Below, piece after piece: positions 35,501-46,815 of a stretch of 64,000 nucleotides of DNA. A model generated the notes under the pieces. That model was not told where the DNA came from, made no database searches, and saw only the letters and a list, made by a program, of their open reading frames with translations. Position 1 is the first letter of the stretch; every line of letters starts with the position of its first letter. This stretch comes from Cordilura impudica (taxonomy: Eukaryota; Arthropoda; Insecta; Diptera; Scathophagidae), in assembly GCA_963682025.1 (NCBI GenBank), contig OY821518.1, forward strand, positions 229,318,848-229,382,847, written 5' to 3'. The position numbers and the translations under genes are program-made.

Positions 35501-36729
35501 CTTTATCTGATTGCATTTGATAACCTTTGTCCATTGCTGTTGTTGCCGAAAACAAATTTACTTTAATGTTAGGAACAAATAAAACATTTTGTAAAAATTT
35601 ATGTTTCCATCCTACGTCAGTTTTCATTAATACATCTATGTTTCCCTCACCTATTGCATTCAAAATAGATCCATCGCCAATTTTAATTTTCGAAGGTTCT
35701 TGAAAATTTTTAAAAGTTGTGAACCATTCCCGATGTGAAGTCATGTGTTCAGATGCACCAGAATCAACGATCCATTTTTCATCTGGACTAATAACATAAT
35801 GACTATCACTCATAAATGCACTTGATTTAAATGTCGTTGATTTTTTATTAAAACTTATCTTCAATAGTGGGAAATCCTTTTTCCAGTGACCCTCTTGATT
35901 ACATTTAAAGCATTTACCAGGTTACTTGCTTCCTTTAGAATAATTTTGTTTTTTAGTTGCAAAAGCTTTTGATTCCATATTATCACGATTCAATCGGGTT
36001 TGTTCCAATATTAATCGATTCGATAAATTATTTAAATTTCTTTTATTTTCGTCAAATGACTCCCAAGCAGTAACAAAGTGATTATACGTTGATGGTAACG
36101 TCATAAGAATTTTTGTGATAACCATTTTTTCGGATAAAGGCCCAGGTTTCTTAATTTTTCAGCAAGTTCTTCAATCTTTGCAATATGCATTTCAATTGAA
36201 TCTCCTGAATTCTTCTGAATTTCATAAAATTATTGTTGTAATAAATGAACACTTACTTCAGATTGCATTTCATGAATTGTGATCAATTTATTCCACATTT
36301 CGAAAGCTTCTTTGCAACACATTAAATTTTTTATAATTGTATTATCCACAGATAGAATTATAATTCGTTGGGCCTTTATATCTGATTTCTCCCAAGCGTG
36401 GAGGTTCTGGATAAAACGAGCATTATTAGCATCTCCACCCTCATTCTGGATAACCGGTTTCTTATTTGTGCCATCAATTATATTAAACAGATCCATTGAC
36501 TTTAAAATTATTCACATGAACTTCCATGAACTCCAATTCACAGTTCCGTGCAATTTTTCAATCTTGAATTCTTCCATTTTTAATGAATGTATACTTACAA
36601 TATTATAAATATCCTTACTTTGTGTCAATACTGCCCTTCTTGAAAATTTTCTTTAAATAAATCAAATAAAATTCTTCCTAAGCGACTTGAAATAAAATTC
36701 TTTCTTATAAAATCCTTTGCATGAGTGTC
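32571..36729 (-). pseudogene. Copia-type gag-pol, inactivated
   Basis: Minus strand, 5' to 3'. Gag (36496-36230, then 36125-35922) ends in a zinc knuckle CFKCNQEGHWKKDF with the last Cys replaced. Protease IVDSGASEHMT is at 35864-35493. GAG-pre-integrase HQRLVHQ..CEGCCLGKQHRLPF and integrase core HADICGPM are at 35432-35013, and the later core and QNGAAERE near 34870-34980. RT segments lie at 33912-33301 (VARGFSQEYGLDYEETFSPV, SLYGLKQAPR). RNase H is at 33270-32743 (YSDSDYAGD, STTEAEYIA, KRTKHIDVKYHFIRE). Domain order integrase before RT marks Ty1/copia. Several stops and frameshifts. The YVDD box is lost by a small deletion (near 33540). Confidence 0.93.
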
Positions 36730-36743
36730 CTGGGCCCATAACC
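36730..36743 (-). promoter_or_regulatory. Copia primer-binding site (initiator tRNA-Met half)
   Basis: The minus strand immediately inside the 5' LTR reads GGTTATGGGCCCAG. This is complementary to the anticodon stem-loop of initiator tRNA-Met (ctgggcccataacc on + is the tRNA-like sequence). Drosophila copia is known to prime from this internal tRNA half. Confidence 0.85.
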
Positions 36744-36905
36744 AGTTGAAATTTGATGTTTATAGTTTGAAGTTATTTATTGAAGTGAAAAATAATTTTA
36801 AGAAACAAAACTTCATGTTGTTTTGTTATTTATAAAAACATTTAAAATACAAAACAAACAAGTAGTAACAGTATAAACTATTTAATTGCAACATTTAAAT
36901 CAACA
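36744..36905 (-). repeat. Copia 5' LTR
   Basis: 162 bp, essentially identical to 32409-32570 (gaagtg here against gaagtt there). The outside target duplication ATGTC is at 36906-36910. Confidence 0.92.
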
Positions 36906-38316
36906 ATGTCAATGAGTTAAACTCAGTCTTCAGTAATTTACCAGTAGTACACAACAACAAATCCTCATTTTACAATTTTAACAATGATAATGACTCCATT
37001 AATTGCTTTGAATTTTCGTGTGTAACTCATGAAGATGTTTATCTTAGTGTTGTTGGTGTTAAATCTAATGCAATCGGACATGATAATATTCATCCAGTAT
37101 TTGTAAGAATTTTGCTGCCCTTTCTCTTGCCTTATTTAACACATTTCTTTAACTCAATTATATCCAGAAGGACTTTCCCTTTCAAATGGAGACATGCCAA
37201 AATAATTTCTGTTCCTAAATCTACTAACGAATACCGCCCCATAGCAATCCTGTGTTACTTTTCAAAAGTACTCGAAAAGCTCCTACACAAACAAATTTCC
37301 ACTTACATAAATGAGATTGGTTTGTTGTCGAATATACAATCAAGTTTTCGATCTAATCATAGTTGTGTTACTGCTTTGACTGAAGTAATTGAAAACATAA
37401 GACAGGAACTGAATGATAATAAAGTAAATTTTTGGTCCTACTTGACCATTCAAAGTCTTTCGATACTGTTGACCACTTAATGCTATGTAATAACCTGAAA
37501 CATCTTTTTAATTTTTCTTCATCATCTGTAAATCTGCTTCGATCCTACCTATCTGATCTTACCCAATTGGTTTATGTGAAAAATAAAATCTCAACAACGT
37601 TGAATATTACGAGAGGAGTGCCCCAGGGATCCATCCTAGGGTCTTTTTTTCTCTCTATGCTAATGATCTACATTCACAACTTCTTCATTGCAAAATTCAT
37701 ATGTAAGCAGTCCGACTGCTTCAATTAATCACAATATAGGAAAACTCGAAGAAGATTTAAATATCCATCGTTGGGCTACGGCCCACCAGCTCTTTTTAAA
37801 CCCATTAAAATCTAAATGCTTGATGATAAGTAAACGGTCTAAACAACCACCCATGGGTCCTGATATTACAATTAACGGTTAAAAAAATTCCTATTGTTGT
37901 CTTCTGCCAAAAATCTAATTATTATCTTTAACAGCTCTCTATCATATAAATAATGTGGTTGGGCAAACTTACGTTAAACTGAGATGTCTTTGGTCAACAC
38001 AATATTTCACACCTTTTCAAAGTAAGAATTCTACTAGCCAAAACGTATATTATTCCTAGACTTTTGTACGGCTGTGAAATTTTTGCTAATTGCGAATCCT
38101 CGAGCCAACGTCGACTCAATGTTGCATATAATAATATTATTCGTTATGTTTTTGGTTTAAGAAGATATTCTCATATAACTCCCTTCTCTGTAAGACTATT
38201 TGGTGTGTCTTTTGATAATCTTTTAAAAATTATAGTTCTAATTTTTGTGCACACAATTATTTATTTAAAAAGTCTTGCATTGCTAGGTTTTTTTGTGTAT
38301 ATATATAAATTAAAAT
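36906..38316 (+). pseudogene. LINE-4 (+ strand), reverse transcriptase part
   Basis: Continues LINE-4 after copia: FPFKWRHAKIISVPK, EYRPIAILCYFSKVLEKLLH (37112-37480). A frameshift follows, then LLDHSKSFDTVDH and RGVPQGSILG (37432-37728), and another shift into HRWATAHQLFLNPLKSKCL (37688-37882). A distal YNNIIRYVFGLRRYSH part ends near 38300. The YADD block is deleted near 37690. No RNase H is seen, in keeping with jockey/CR1-like LINEs. The only retroelement here in the NPC1 sense direction; it hosts copia, and the gypsy LTR abuts its 3' end. Confidence 0.82.
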
Positions 38317-38491
38317 TCAATTAAAAAGAAAGATACGTTAAGGTACAAAAATGTTAAAACTGTAAAGTATGTATAAGTATATATGACTTGCATATCTCTA
38401 TGTACAAAAAGGAGAATAATGTAGATGTCAAAATGAATAGATCAGATGTTGGTACTAACAATGTTGCCATATTACAGTTGAAGATACAATA
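38317..38491 (-). repeat. Ty3/gypsy 3' LTR (core)
   Basis: 175 bp matching 42663-42837 with one difference seen (gaatagatc against gaataggtc). The outer part next to it (38280-38316) no longer matches the other LTR well, so the left edge is uncertain. Confidence 0.85.
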
Positions 38492-39417
38492 GTTCTCCCA
38501 CGCTTATAAGACATCCATCAGATACTAAAATACATAATCGTTCAGATATGCAGGTCCACGACGTTGTCGAGCAGTCCTACGTAAGGATTGTTGAGTCGGT
38601 GTCGATGGTACTTCAGCAGTGTTCTGATCATCAAGATTTTCTGCCTGTGGTGGAAACAGGATTAGATCTTGCAAATTTTGACTTGGAACTTTTGGACCTG
38701 GATCCTAACATCCGAATTTATGTTTGGTTGAATTTCCGTTAATCGTAGTTGATCTATGTGACGTTTGAAAATGTATCCATCATCTAATTTCACTTGATAA
38801 TGGAGATGACCAAATTTTTTAGTAACGTTACCCAACTTCCATAAATTTTTATTACTTGCATAATAGCGAGCTTGTACTCGATCACCCTCGCTTAATTGTC
38901 GGGCCTTACGTCGGTCGGTTGAATTGCGAATTTGAATCTTAGGAGGGTTTAACGCGTCGAGTTGAATTCTAATTTGTCTATTGAGGTATTGTTCCGATGG
39001 TGTTTTGCCATTTGCAAGTGGTGTTGCTCGATATCGAAACAGAGTTTCCCTTATCTTCTGGCGTATAGGGCGAAGATCATCTTTCATAGCTTTAAGTCTA
39101 TTTTTAAGGGTTTGAACATTACGCTCGGCTAATCCGTTCGTAGCGGGGTGACCCGGTGCAATTAATTTTTGAAAAATCCCAGCTTTTGTACAAAATGATT
39201 GAAATTCATCGCTGGTGAAAATTTTAGCGTTGTCGGATACGATGACATCCGGATACCCATGTCTCGAAAACAAATCTAATAGCAGTTCAATTGTAGATTT
39301 TGATGTTGGAGAAAAAGGTGTTAATCCAATTTCGGCCCATTTTGATTTCGCATCCATCACAACCAGATAGAAATGTTCTTGAAAAACGCCAGCATAATCG
39401 ATGTGGATGTGTGCCAA
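38492..39417 (-). pseudogene. Ty3/gypsy integrase, C-terminal part of pol
   Basis: Frame 39417-38662 (about 251 codons) encodes the integrase catalytic core: HIDYAGVF with the first Asp, SDNAKIFTSDEF with the second, and GLAERNVQTLK with the Glu 35 residues after it, so all three catalytic residues are present. A C-terminal domain with GDRVQARYYA and LDDGYIFKRHIDQLR follows. It overlaps the upstream pol frame near 39357-39417 in a different register: a single frameshift just before the core. No env-like frame lies between it and the LTR. Confidence 0.9.
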
Positions 39418-41669
39418 TTATGTTCTGGCTCCTCCCACGTATGTAACTTTGCTTTAGGGGGATTCGACTTCACGTTCATGTATGCTTCACACTCTCTAAC
39501 TAAATTTTCGATGTCTTTGTCAATAGACTTCCAATATACATATCTCCTGGCTAATTGCTTCATCTTTGAAATTCCGATATGGGTTTGGTGAAGCTCTGTC
39601 AATACGCTACTTTGCAAAGAATTAGGTATTACTACCCGTTGACCTCTAAACACAATACCATTATTGAGAGTAAACATGGTGTTTTCCACGCAATTAGTTC
39701 GAAGATTGTGTACCAGCATTGAAAGATGTTGATCTTTATTCGTTTCCGCTTGAAGGGTTTTGAAGTTCAAGTTGAATGTTGAAATTTGTTGTACAGATGA
39801 TTCGCGGAGTAGATTTACTTCTTCATTGATGGCTGTATCGTTTAACAATGGAGATTTTACAGGAGCTCTGGATAAACAATCGGCGTTTACATTTTCAATC
39901 CCCTTTTTATAAACAACTTTGTAATTGAAACCAGAAAGGAATGCCGCATATCTTTGAAGACGAGAGAATGTCATTTGTGGTAACTGTGCATTTTGGTGAA
40001 AAATTCGAACTAGAGGTTGATTATCGGTTATTAGAATAAACGATCTTGCAAATAGATATTGATAGAAATAGTCAACTGAAAATACTATAGCCAGTACTTC
40101 GCGATCAATTTGAGAATAATTTTTTTCAGCTTCCGTAAGCGATCTTGAGGCAAACGCAATAGGGTGCTCTTCATCTCCGATTATGTGGGACAGTACACCA
40201 GCAATTTCGGTTGGACTAGCATCGCAGGCCAATTGCAGTGGCAGTCTCGGATTATATGGAGCTAGTACACGATCGCTTGCAATTTCTTCATTGATATTAT
40301 TAAAAGCCTTTTCACATTGCAGGGTCCATTTAAAAGTTAGGTTTTTTTTGGCGAGGCTTCGTAAGGGTGATGTAAGCGTTGAACAATTGGGAATGCAACG
40401 CGAATAGTATGTCACCATCCCCAAGAACAGCCGCACGTCTTCGACTGATTCTGGTTTCGGAAGCTCTGTTATGGAAGAAATTTTTGATTTTGATTTTAAA
40501 ATTTGATTTAGTTTGATAACATGACCCAAAAATTCTATTTCTTCTTGAAAGAATCGACATTTGTCTTTATTTAAGTGTAGATCATATTTTCGCAACTGAT
40601 GTAAACATTTTGATAAATTTTCCAGGCATTCAGATTTCGTTGCCCCATGTATAATGATGTCATCAAAATACGCTTCGATTTTGGGAATATCATGTAAAAT
40701 TTGATTAATTATTCGATTGAATTCAGATGGTGCCGTTTTGATACCTAAGGACAACCAGTTTACTTTATAAGTGCCACGATGTGTTGACATGGTTTGTATT
40801 TTTCTTGAGTCGTCATCGACAGGAATGTGCAAATACGCTTTGTATAGGTCTAAGGTACAAAAATACTTCGAGTTACGCAAGCAGTTGAAAATATCTTCAA
40901 TTTTTCTAATTGGGCTATGAGCGTCCACCAGTCGTTCGTTCACGCCTACTTTATAATCCACGCACAACCGTACCCCACCGTCCGATTTCGGTATGACCAC
41001 AAGAGGTGACCCCCAATCGCTTATTTCAGTTTTTGAAATCACGCCTGATGCCTCCAACTGGTCGAGCTCATGGTTGACTTTTTGGACTAACGCGTATGGA
41101 ATTTCTCGCTCTCGTGTAAATATAGGCTTTGCATCGTCTCGCAATTTAAGCGATATTGTGTATTGTTTGACGCATCCAATTTTTGGTTTGAAAATATCTT
41201 GAAATTCGTTCAAAATTGAATCGATTTTGTTTACAATATTTATTTGATTCGTGGCATATGAAGAATTGATTTCATTTAAATTTATGTTCAGTTTCCGAAT
41301 CCATTGATGGCCAAGGAGTGCTGTGTATTCCTCTGGAACAATGTAGATTTCATCAACAATTGATGTACCTTCATATTCGCCTTTGACTAAAATCTTCCCA
41401 TCAGGGGTAAAAATATCTTTGGTGTATGACCGAAACGAAAGGTTGGCTGGTAACAATGGAACATTGAGGTTAAGTTTGGAAAATTGATCCCTTGGTAAAA
41501 ATGTATATCCCGACCCTGTATCGATCCCAAACTTAATGGGGTTATCTTGAACATTTAGGGTTACGAAAAATCGGTCGCAACTTGTTGAGGTGTTCTGATG
41601 TATATCGACTACGCTTAAAATTCCATATTGATGAATGTTTTGAACTTGATGAGTTGATTCTTGATTCAA
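39357..41669 (-). CDS. Ty3/gypsy pol: protease, RT, RNase H, integrase zinc region
   Basis: A 770-codon open frame on the minus strand. Protease has FGIDTGSGYTFLP (about residue 50). RT spans about residues 190-400, with CVDYK, TLDLYKAYLHIPVD, SLGIKTAPSEFNR and the catalytic YFDDIIIHG. RNase H follows (LACDASPTEIAGVL, FASRSLTEAEKNYSQIDREVLAI, LITDNQPL). A chromodomain-free linker leads to the integrase HHCC region (LTELHQTHIGISKMKQLARRY). There the final CxxC reads CEAY, so one zinc ligand is lost. The frame then shifts into the integrase core at about 39417. Intact over most of its length, consistent with the near-identical LTRs. Antisense to NPC1. Confidence 0.93.
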   Translation of the reverse strand: MNQESTHQVQNIHQYGILSVVDIHQNTSTSCDRFFVTLNVQDNPIKFGIDTGSGYTFLPRDQFSKLNLNVPLLPANLSFRSYTKDIFTPDGKILVKGEYEGTSIVDEIYIVPEEYTALLGHQWIRKLNINLNEINSSYATNQINIVNKIDSILNEFQDIFKPKIGCVKQYTISLKLRDDAKPIFTREREIPYALVQKVNHELDQLEASGVISKTEISDWGSPLVVIPKSDGGVRLCVDYKVGVNERLVDAHSPIRKIEDIFNCLRNSKYFCTLDLYKAYLHIPVDDDSRKIQTMSTHRGTYKVNWLSLGIKTAPSEFNRIINQILHDIPKIEAYFDDIIIHGATKSECLENLSKCLHQLRKYDLHLNKDKCRFFQEEIEFLGHVIKLNQILKSKSKISSITELPKPESVEDVRLFLGMVTYYSRCIPNCSTLTSPLRSLAKKNLTFKWTLQCEKAFNNINEEIASDRVLAPYNPRLPLQLACDASPTEIAGVLSHIIGDEEHPIAFASRSLTEAEKNYSQIDREVLAIVFSVDYFYQYLFARSFILITDNQPLVRIFHQNAQLPQMTFSRLQRYAAFLSGFNYKVVYKKGIENVNADCLSRAPVKSPLLNDTAINEEVNLLRESSVQQISTFNLNFKTLQAETNKDQHLSMLVHNLRTNCVENTMFTLNNGIVFRGQRVVIPNSLQSSVLTELHQTHIGISKMKQLARRYVYWKSIDKDIENLVRECEAYMNVKSNPPKAKLHTWEEPEHNWHTSTSIMLAFFKNISIWL

Positions 41670-41679
41670 TTTATCATCT

Positions 41680-42551
41680 TTTAAACGTGCTTTTATACAT
41701 ACCTTAACTACATGACCAGTTTTGTTACATTCCGAGCATCTAAGATTATTCTTGTTGCTGCGACACTTTTTGCATATTGGTTGCTCCTACCACACCTTAG
41801 ACAAAGTCCATCAAGGCCCAATGCTTTGTAATCAATTTTATACTTTCCCTGCTTCGATTTGCTCTGATGAGATTTTCGTTGATTTTTTTTGTTTATTTTT
41901 TTCAGCTTTACCAGAAATTTTGTTAATTTCTTGAGAATTTAATTGACTTGTTTTATTAGCAAGTTCTCTGGAATCAATTTTCGCCGCTTCGAGAGCCAAC
42001 GCCTTTGACACAATGTCTGAAAACTCAGATAGTTGCGGTGACTGTAGCAATTGTTCACGAATATTATTATCTTTCAGCCCTCGAATAAATTGCGCGCGAA
42101 GAAATATCTCAGCTATGGATTTTTTGCATTGACACTAAAATTCGCAATCACCGATATCAGTTCTGAGTGCTGCAACAAATTCTGATATCGATTGTTGATC
42201 TGTTTGGTATTTCGATAAAAATTGATGCTGTGATACCAACACATTTTGTTTCGGCGATAAATGTCCCTCTAAAAGTTTCACCAACTCATCGTACTTCAGC
42301 TCACTCGTTGAAACTTTTAGCGCCAATTGAATTCAGCAATAGTTGCGGAATGATTCCTTTGAAATGTCCAACACTTCGAAATTTGGAACTAATGCAATGT
42401 TTGTGTTCGGGCCTAATTGATTTGATGAACCTGCGCCTGTTGATGTTCCGTTGTTTCTAATTTGTTCTAGAATTTTCTGCTGTATTTCCAGAAATTTTGC
42501 AAACTGTTCGGCGTTCATTGTGGATTTTTTTTTATGCACTTGTTTTGGCAA
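41680..42551 (-). pseudogene. Ty3/gypsy gag
   Basis: Broken frames: 42551-42333 (start MPKQVHKKKSTMNAEQF), 42326-42135 (LVKLLEGHLSPKQNVL, a capsid-like helix region), 42050-41838, and a CSECNKTGHVVKVC zinc knuckle near 41700-41740 (CX2CX4HX4C complete). At least two stops or shifts. Just upstream on the minus strand TGGCGACGAG (about 42601-42610) is a candidate primer-binding site beside the 5' LTR. Confidence 0.85.
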
Positions 42552-42617
42552 TTTCTTTAAATTAATTGAATTTTCCGATATTTTGATTTTTCGGTTTTAA
42601 CTCGTCGCCAATTATTA

Positions 42618-42837
42618 TGTTTTTTTTTATATATATATATATATAACACGCTTTATTAAAAATCAATTAAAAAGAAAGATACGTTAAGGTACAAAAATGT
42701 TAAAACTGTAAAGTATGTATAAGTATATATGACTTGCATATCTCTATGTACAAAAAGGAGAATAATGTAGATGTCAAAATGAATAGGTCAGATGTTGGTA
42801 CTAACAATGTTGCCATATTACAGTTGAAGATACAATA
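42618..42837 (-). repeat. Ty3/gypsy 5' LTR
   Basis: The core 42663-42837 equals the left LTR core. The 3' portion includes an (AT)n tract and reaches the candidate primer-binding site at about 42610. I could not find a clear target-site duplication. Confidence 0.8.
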
Positions 42838-43698
42838 TTTTTATTATTTTTTTTCGTTATTTTATTTTATAAATAATTAATATATGTAATTAATTTCATT
42901 TATATCAGCACATTGTACCCATATCTATAATATCAATAGGCTAGGCGATTTCTTGTGACCGATGTTTTGTTCTACCGTTTTATCCCGATTTTGACCAAAC
43001 GCAAATTATTTGAAAGGTATTTCTTTTTAGCCATTTTGCAGATTTACAGATTTTTAAATTTTTTCTTTTATTTTGAGTAAATTACATTTAAAGTTGCTAC
43101 TAACACATACATAATATTATACAATGATATGTGTGTATTTATTAAATTTGTTAATGTGTTTGTAATAAAAATGAGTTTGTTTTTTGTGTTGATTTGTGAA
43201 TTGGCTACAATTGATTAGCATACTTTTAGGGTCTTTATTTAATGGAAAAATAAATTTTCCCAGAAGTTGCGCTCGAATTTCGAGGACTGGAATTGCTAGT
43301 AATTAATTAATACTGTACTGTAATTATAAGAATAATTTTCTTGTTGTACAGGAAAGCACAATAAATAAATAAAATAAAAACCTGCTTTCTAATCATTCGA
43401 ATAAAAGACATTTAACTTACAATTCGTTAGTTAGTACTTGCTCTTGTTACATAAGAGGACCCTTATTGGAACATGATGGGAACATTTTGTACCCTATCTA
43501 TGGCCAAAAGTTATGCTATTCAAATTTTGTTTATACCAATATTTTAACGAAAGTGTTTTTTTCATACATTTGCTATGACGAGTCCTTATGTTATTTTATA
43601 CAATTCAAAAATCGGTCTAATATACCCGGTTACAATGCGGTTTTTATAAAAACAACAACTCCATCATGAATGAATTAACTCTTTGTTTTTAATTTCAG
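42838..43698. other. Intron B distal part, ending at a splice acceptor
   Basis: AT-rich, no gene. Ends 'tttttaatttcag', the acceptor of the next NPC1 exon. Confidence 0.55.
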
Positions 43699-45088
43699 GT
43701 CACCTATTTGGATGAGCTCTATCAGTGCATGAATAATCCCTATTTATGTTTGGCTCCCTACGGTGGGCCAGTCGATCCAGCCATTGGCCTTGGAGGTTTC
43801 CTTAAACCGGGAGAACAATTGGGCTCCGATACCAAATACGAAAGTGCTAATGCCCTCATTATAACTTTTCTTGTAAGCAATCATCATGATAAGGACAAAT
43901 TGGGACCAGCTTTGGAATGGGAACAACGTTATGTGGATTATATGTTAAACTATACGAAAAACCGTATGAGTAAAAATATGGATATTGCCTTTACCTCGGA
44001 ACGTTCAATAGAAGATGAACTGAATCGAGAATCACAATCGGACGTTCTAACCATCTTAGTGTCATACCTGATAATGTTCGCTTATATCGCCATATCATTG
44101 GGTCATGTTCAGGAAGTTGGCAGAGCTTTTATTGATAGCAAAATAACATTGGGAGTTGGTGGAGTCATCATTGTGTTGGCTTCTGTTGTGTCATCGATTG
44201 GCGTTTTTGGTTATATTGGCATTCCAGCTACTTTGATTATTGTCGAAGTTATTCCCTTTTTGGTTTTGGCCGTCGGTGTTGACAACATTTTTATATTAGT
44301 ACAAACCTATCAACGAGACAATCGTAGAGCCGATGAAACTCATGAAGAGCATATTGGTCGAATATTGGGCCGTGTGGGACCCTCGATGTTATTAACGTCC
44401 GTAAGCGAAAGCTGTTGCTTCTTCTTGGGTGGTCTGTCTGATATGCCGGCTGTCAAAGCTTTTGCATTATATGCCGGCATGGCACTACTCTTCGATTTTC
44501 TGTTACAAATCACCTGCTTTGTTAGTTTACTAACTTTGGATACTAAACGTCAAGCTGAAAATCGGTTGGATATCTGCTGTTTCATACGTGGCAAAAAAAC
44601 TGATGCTGCTCCCACAACAGAGGGCCTGCTTTACAAGTTTTTCAAAAGTGTCTATGTACCATTCCTAATGAAAAAAACGGTACGTGTTATTGTTATGATT
44701 GTATTCTTCGGTTGGTTGTGTTCGAGCATTGCTATAGCACCACGCATTGAAATCGGCTTGAATCAAGAATTATCCATGCCAGAGGATAGTTTCGTTTTAC
44801 ATTATTTTAAATCTCTAAATAAGTACCTTAATATTGGACCACCAGTTTATTTTGTGTTAAAATCTGGCTTGAACTTTTCGAAGATTGCGGATCAAAATAT
44901 TGTTTGTTCTGGGCAGCACTGTAATGATGACAGTGTTTTAACACAAGTTTATTTGGCAAGCAAACGATCAAATGTTACATATATTGCACGACCAGCTTCA
45001 AGTTGGATCGATGATTATTTTAGCTGGAGCCAGGCATCAAGCTGTTGTAAATATCATCCAAATACAGGAGAGTTTTGTCCACATCAAG
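43699..45088 (+). CDS. Npc1a: NPC1, exon with sterol-sensing domain
   Basis: A 1390-bp exon; starts on a whole codon after CAG and ends one base into a Gly/Asp codon before GTAATT at 45089. It encodes the rest of the middle luminal domain (YLCLAPYGGPVDPAIGLGGF, NALIITFLVSN) and the conserved AFTSERSIEDELNRES. The sterol-sensing domain follows (about residues 108-290 of the exon): helices VLTILVSYLIMFAYIAISL, VGGVIIVLASVVSSIG, VEVIPFLVLAVGVDNIFIL and later helices ending CFVSLLTLDTKRQ. Next are helix 8 (VRVIVMIVFFGWLCSSIAI), and the start of the C-terminal luminal domain (DYFKS-like HYFKSLNKYLNIGPPVYFVL, SSWIDDYFSW, SSCCKYHP). YIGIPATLIIVEVIPF contains the Pro equivalent to human Pro691. Intact. 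Confidence 0.98.
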
Positions 45089-45540
45089 GTAATTTTATAA
45101 ATATGAAAAAAATAACATCACTCTTCAAATTTTCAATTTATTTTTTGTGCTCAAGGTAGAACCGCGATCGTGGTAGTATTAATGGTTATTGTTGAGTTCC
45201 ACGAAAAGGTTTAGATTTTAGGTTCTTTATTCAAAATTAGAGGTAGATTAAAAATGATTTCAAGTTTTATTTTAGACAGTTTTAATTAATATATCCGAAA
45301 TTTAATGGTGTATAAATTCTGAAGATTAATAGGGCTTTTGAAAATAATTAAAATTTTTAAACGCTGTTTAAAAACGTTTTTCAACGCTTTGAGGCTACAG
45401 AGATTCCACTGAAAGAATTATTTTCATAATTTATAAATTAATATGCATTTCTTAGTATTTATGTAGTAAGAAATACAAATGCAAAGAAAACAATTATAGA
45501 AAGCAGACAATTACTAAAGCCAGTTTACAAACATTTTGTA
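45089..45540. other. Start of intron C, no gene seen
   Basis: Donor GTAATT, then AT-rich sequence without recognised elements. Confidence 0.5.
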
Positions 45541-45542
45541 TA

Positions 45543-46815
45543 CAGTGCTGTGCAAAATAATAACCTTTTTTGATTTCTTAATAACCCTGAAACTATTTAC
45601 TTTTTTTATATATATATTTTTTTAAACTCTTTATTTTAATTCATACTCTCTGTCTGTCTGTTGTGGGGCAACCCCATTCCCCCTTGTCCAAATGATCTGA
45701 AACTTGGCCCATAGTTTTGGTGTGACTACAGATTAATTTTGGGGTAGTTACGCACAGTCACTCATAGTCACGCACATTCACGGAGTGATCTAAATGTCAT
45801 TTCTCCTCATCCGATTGATCTGAAACTTGGTCCATACACTTGCTGTAAAAAAAGATTAACTTTGAGTTAGTTACGCACAGTGACGAAGAGATTTAAAACG
45901 GATTTCCCCTCATCCAGTCAATCTGAAACTTGGTCGATATACTTGCTGTAAAGAAAGATTAACTTCGACATAGTCACGCACAGTCATGGAGTGATTTAAA
46001 ACCCATTTCCCCTTATACGATCGATCTGAAACTTGGTCGATAGACTTGCTGTGAAAAAAAGATTAATCTTGACATGGTCACGCACAGTCACGGAGAGATT
46101 AAAACCTCACTTCTCTTCATCCGATCGATCTGAAACTTTGTCCATAGACTTCTTGTGGCCAAAGATTAATTTTAAGATAGTCACACAGTCACGAAATGAC
46201 TGTTGTGACCAAAGATTAATTTTAAAAAAGGCACGCAAAGTCACGCACAGTAACGGAGAGATCCAAAACTCATATGCATAAGGAAAGAAAGAGTTTTAAT
46301 AAAAACTTTGTTTATATGGGTGAGATTATTAACTTAAAATAAAAGATATGGTATAGAAAAAAAGTAACTTATATTAATTATTAATTTATATAATTATTTA
46401 AAATAGCCACCATCGTTATCTAAAACCACTTGAATTCTTTTGGGTATTACTTCTACCAATTTCAGAAGAAATATCTTCTCAAGTGATCTTAGCAAATTCT
46501 GCGTCTGGTGACGGAGAAGGCCATGTAATCAACCAGTATTGAACTAATTTTGCGATTGCTTTGGATCATTATCCTGTTTATATTGTCAATCCGATGGAAT
46601 ATGGTTCTCTGCATACGGGACCAAATTCCCAGAAAGACAAATTTATTTAAAAAAGGGCTATTATTTTGAACAATAATCACTTTATTTGAATTTTTGACCA
46701 TCGCACTCAAGCCGTGAATAATAAATTCCTCACAATAACCAAACATTTTAATTGAAGACAATAACAAAAACAAACATAAATTTTTAATAGCCGGTTATTA
46801 TATTGCACATCACTG
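45543..46815 (-). mobile_element. Tc1-like element with an inserted tandem-repeat module
   Basis: Ends CAGTGCTGTGCAAAATAATA (left) and complement tattatattgcacatcactg (right) between TA dinucleotides at 45541-45542 and 46816-46817. The distal part (46380-46770, minus) keeps transposase debris: a DNDPK-like block and SPSPDAEF (counterpart of QSPDLNP), then LVEVIPKRIQVVLDNDGGYFK, the typical Tc1 end. The 5' part is replaced or interrupted by REP2 tandem repeats. Confidence 0.78.
45640..46335 (+). repeat. REP2 element: about six ~105-bp tandem units
   Basis: Begins 'catactctctgtctgtctgt', and units repeat 'gatctgaaacttggtc.atag', 'gattaa.tttgacatagt' and 'cacgcacagtcacggagtga'. Ends 'gagttttaataaaaactttg'. 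A second copy at 59240-60790 has the same start and end, so this is a discrete dispersed element with internal tandem repeats. Confidence 0.85.

Noticed and set aside
38492..42600. Endogenous retrovirus with envelope
   Set aside because: Only about 170 bp separate the integrase frame and the 3' LTR, so there is no room for env. It is an ordinary Ty3/gypsy retrotransposon.
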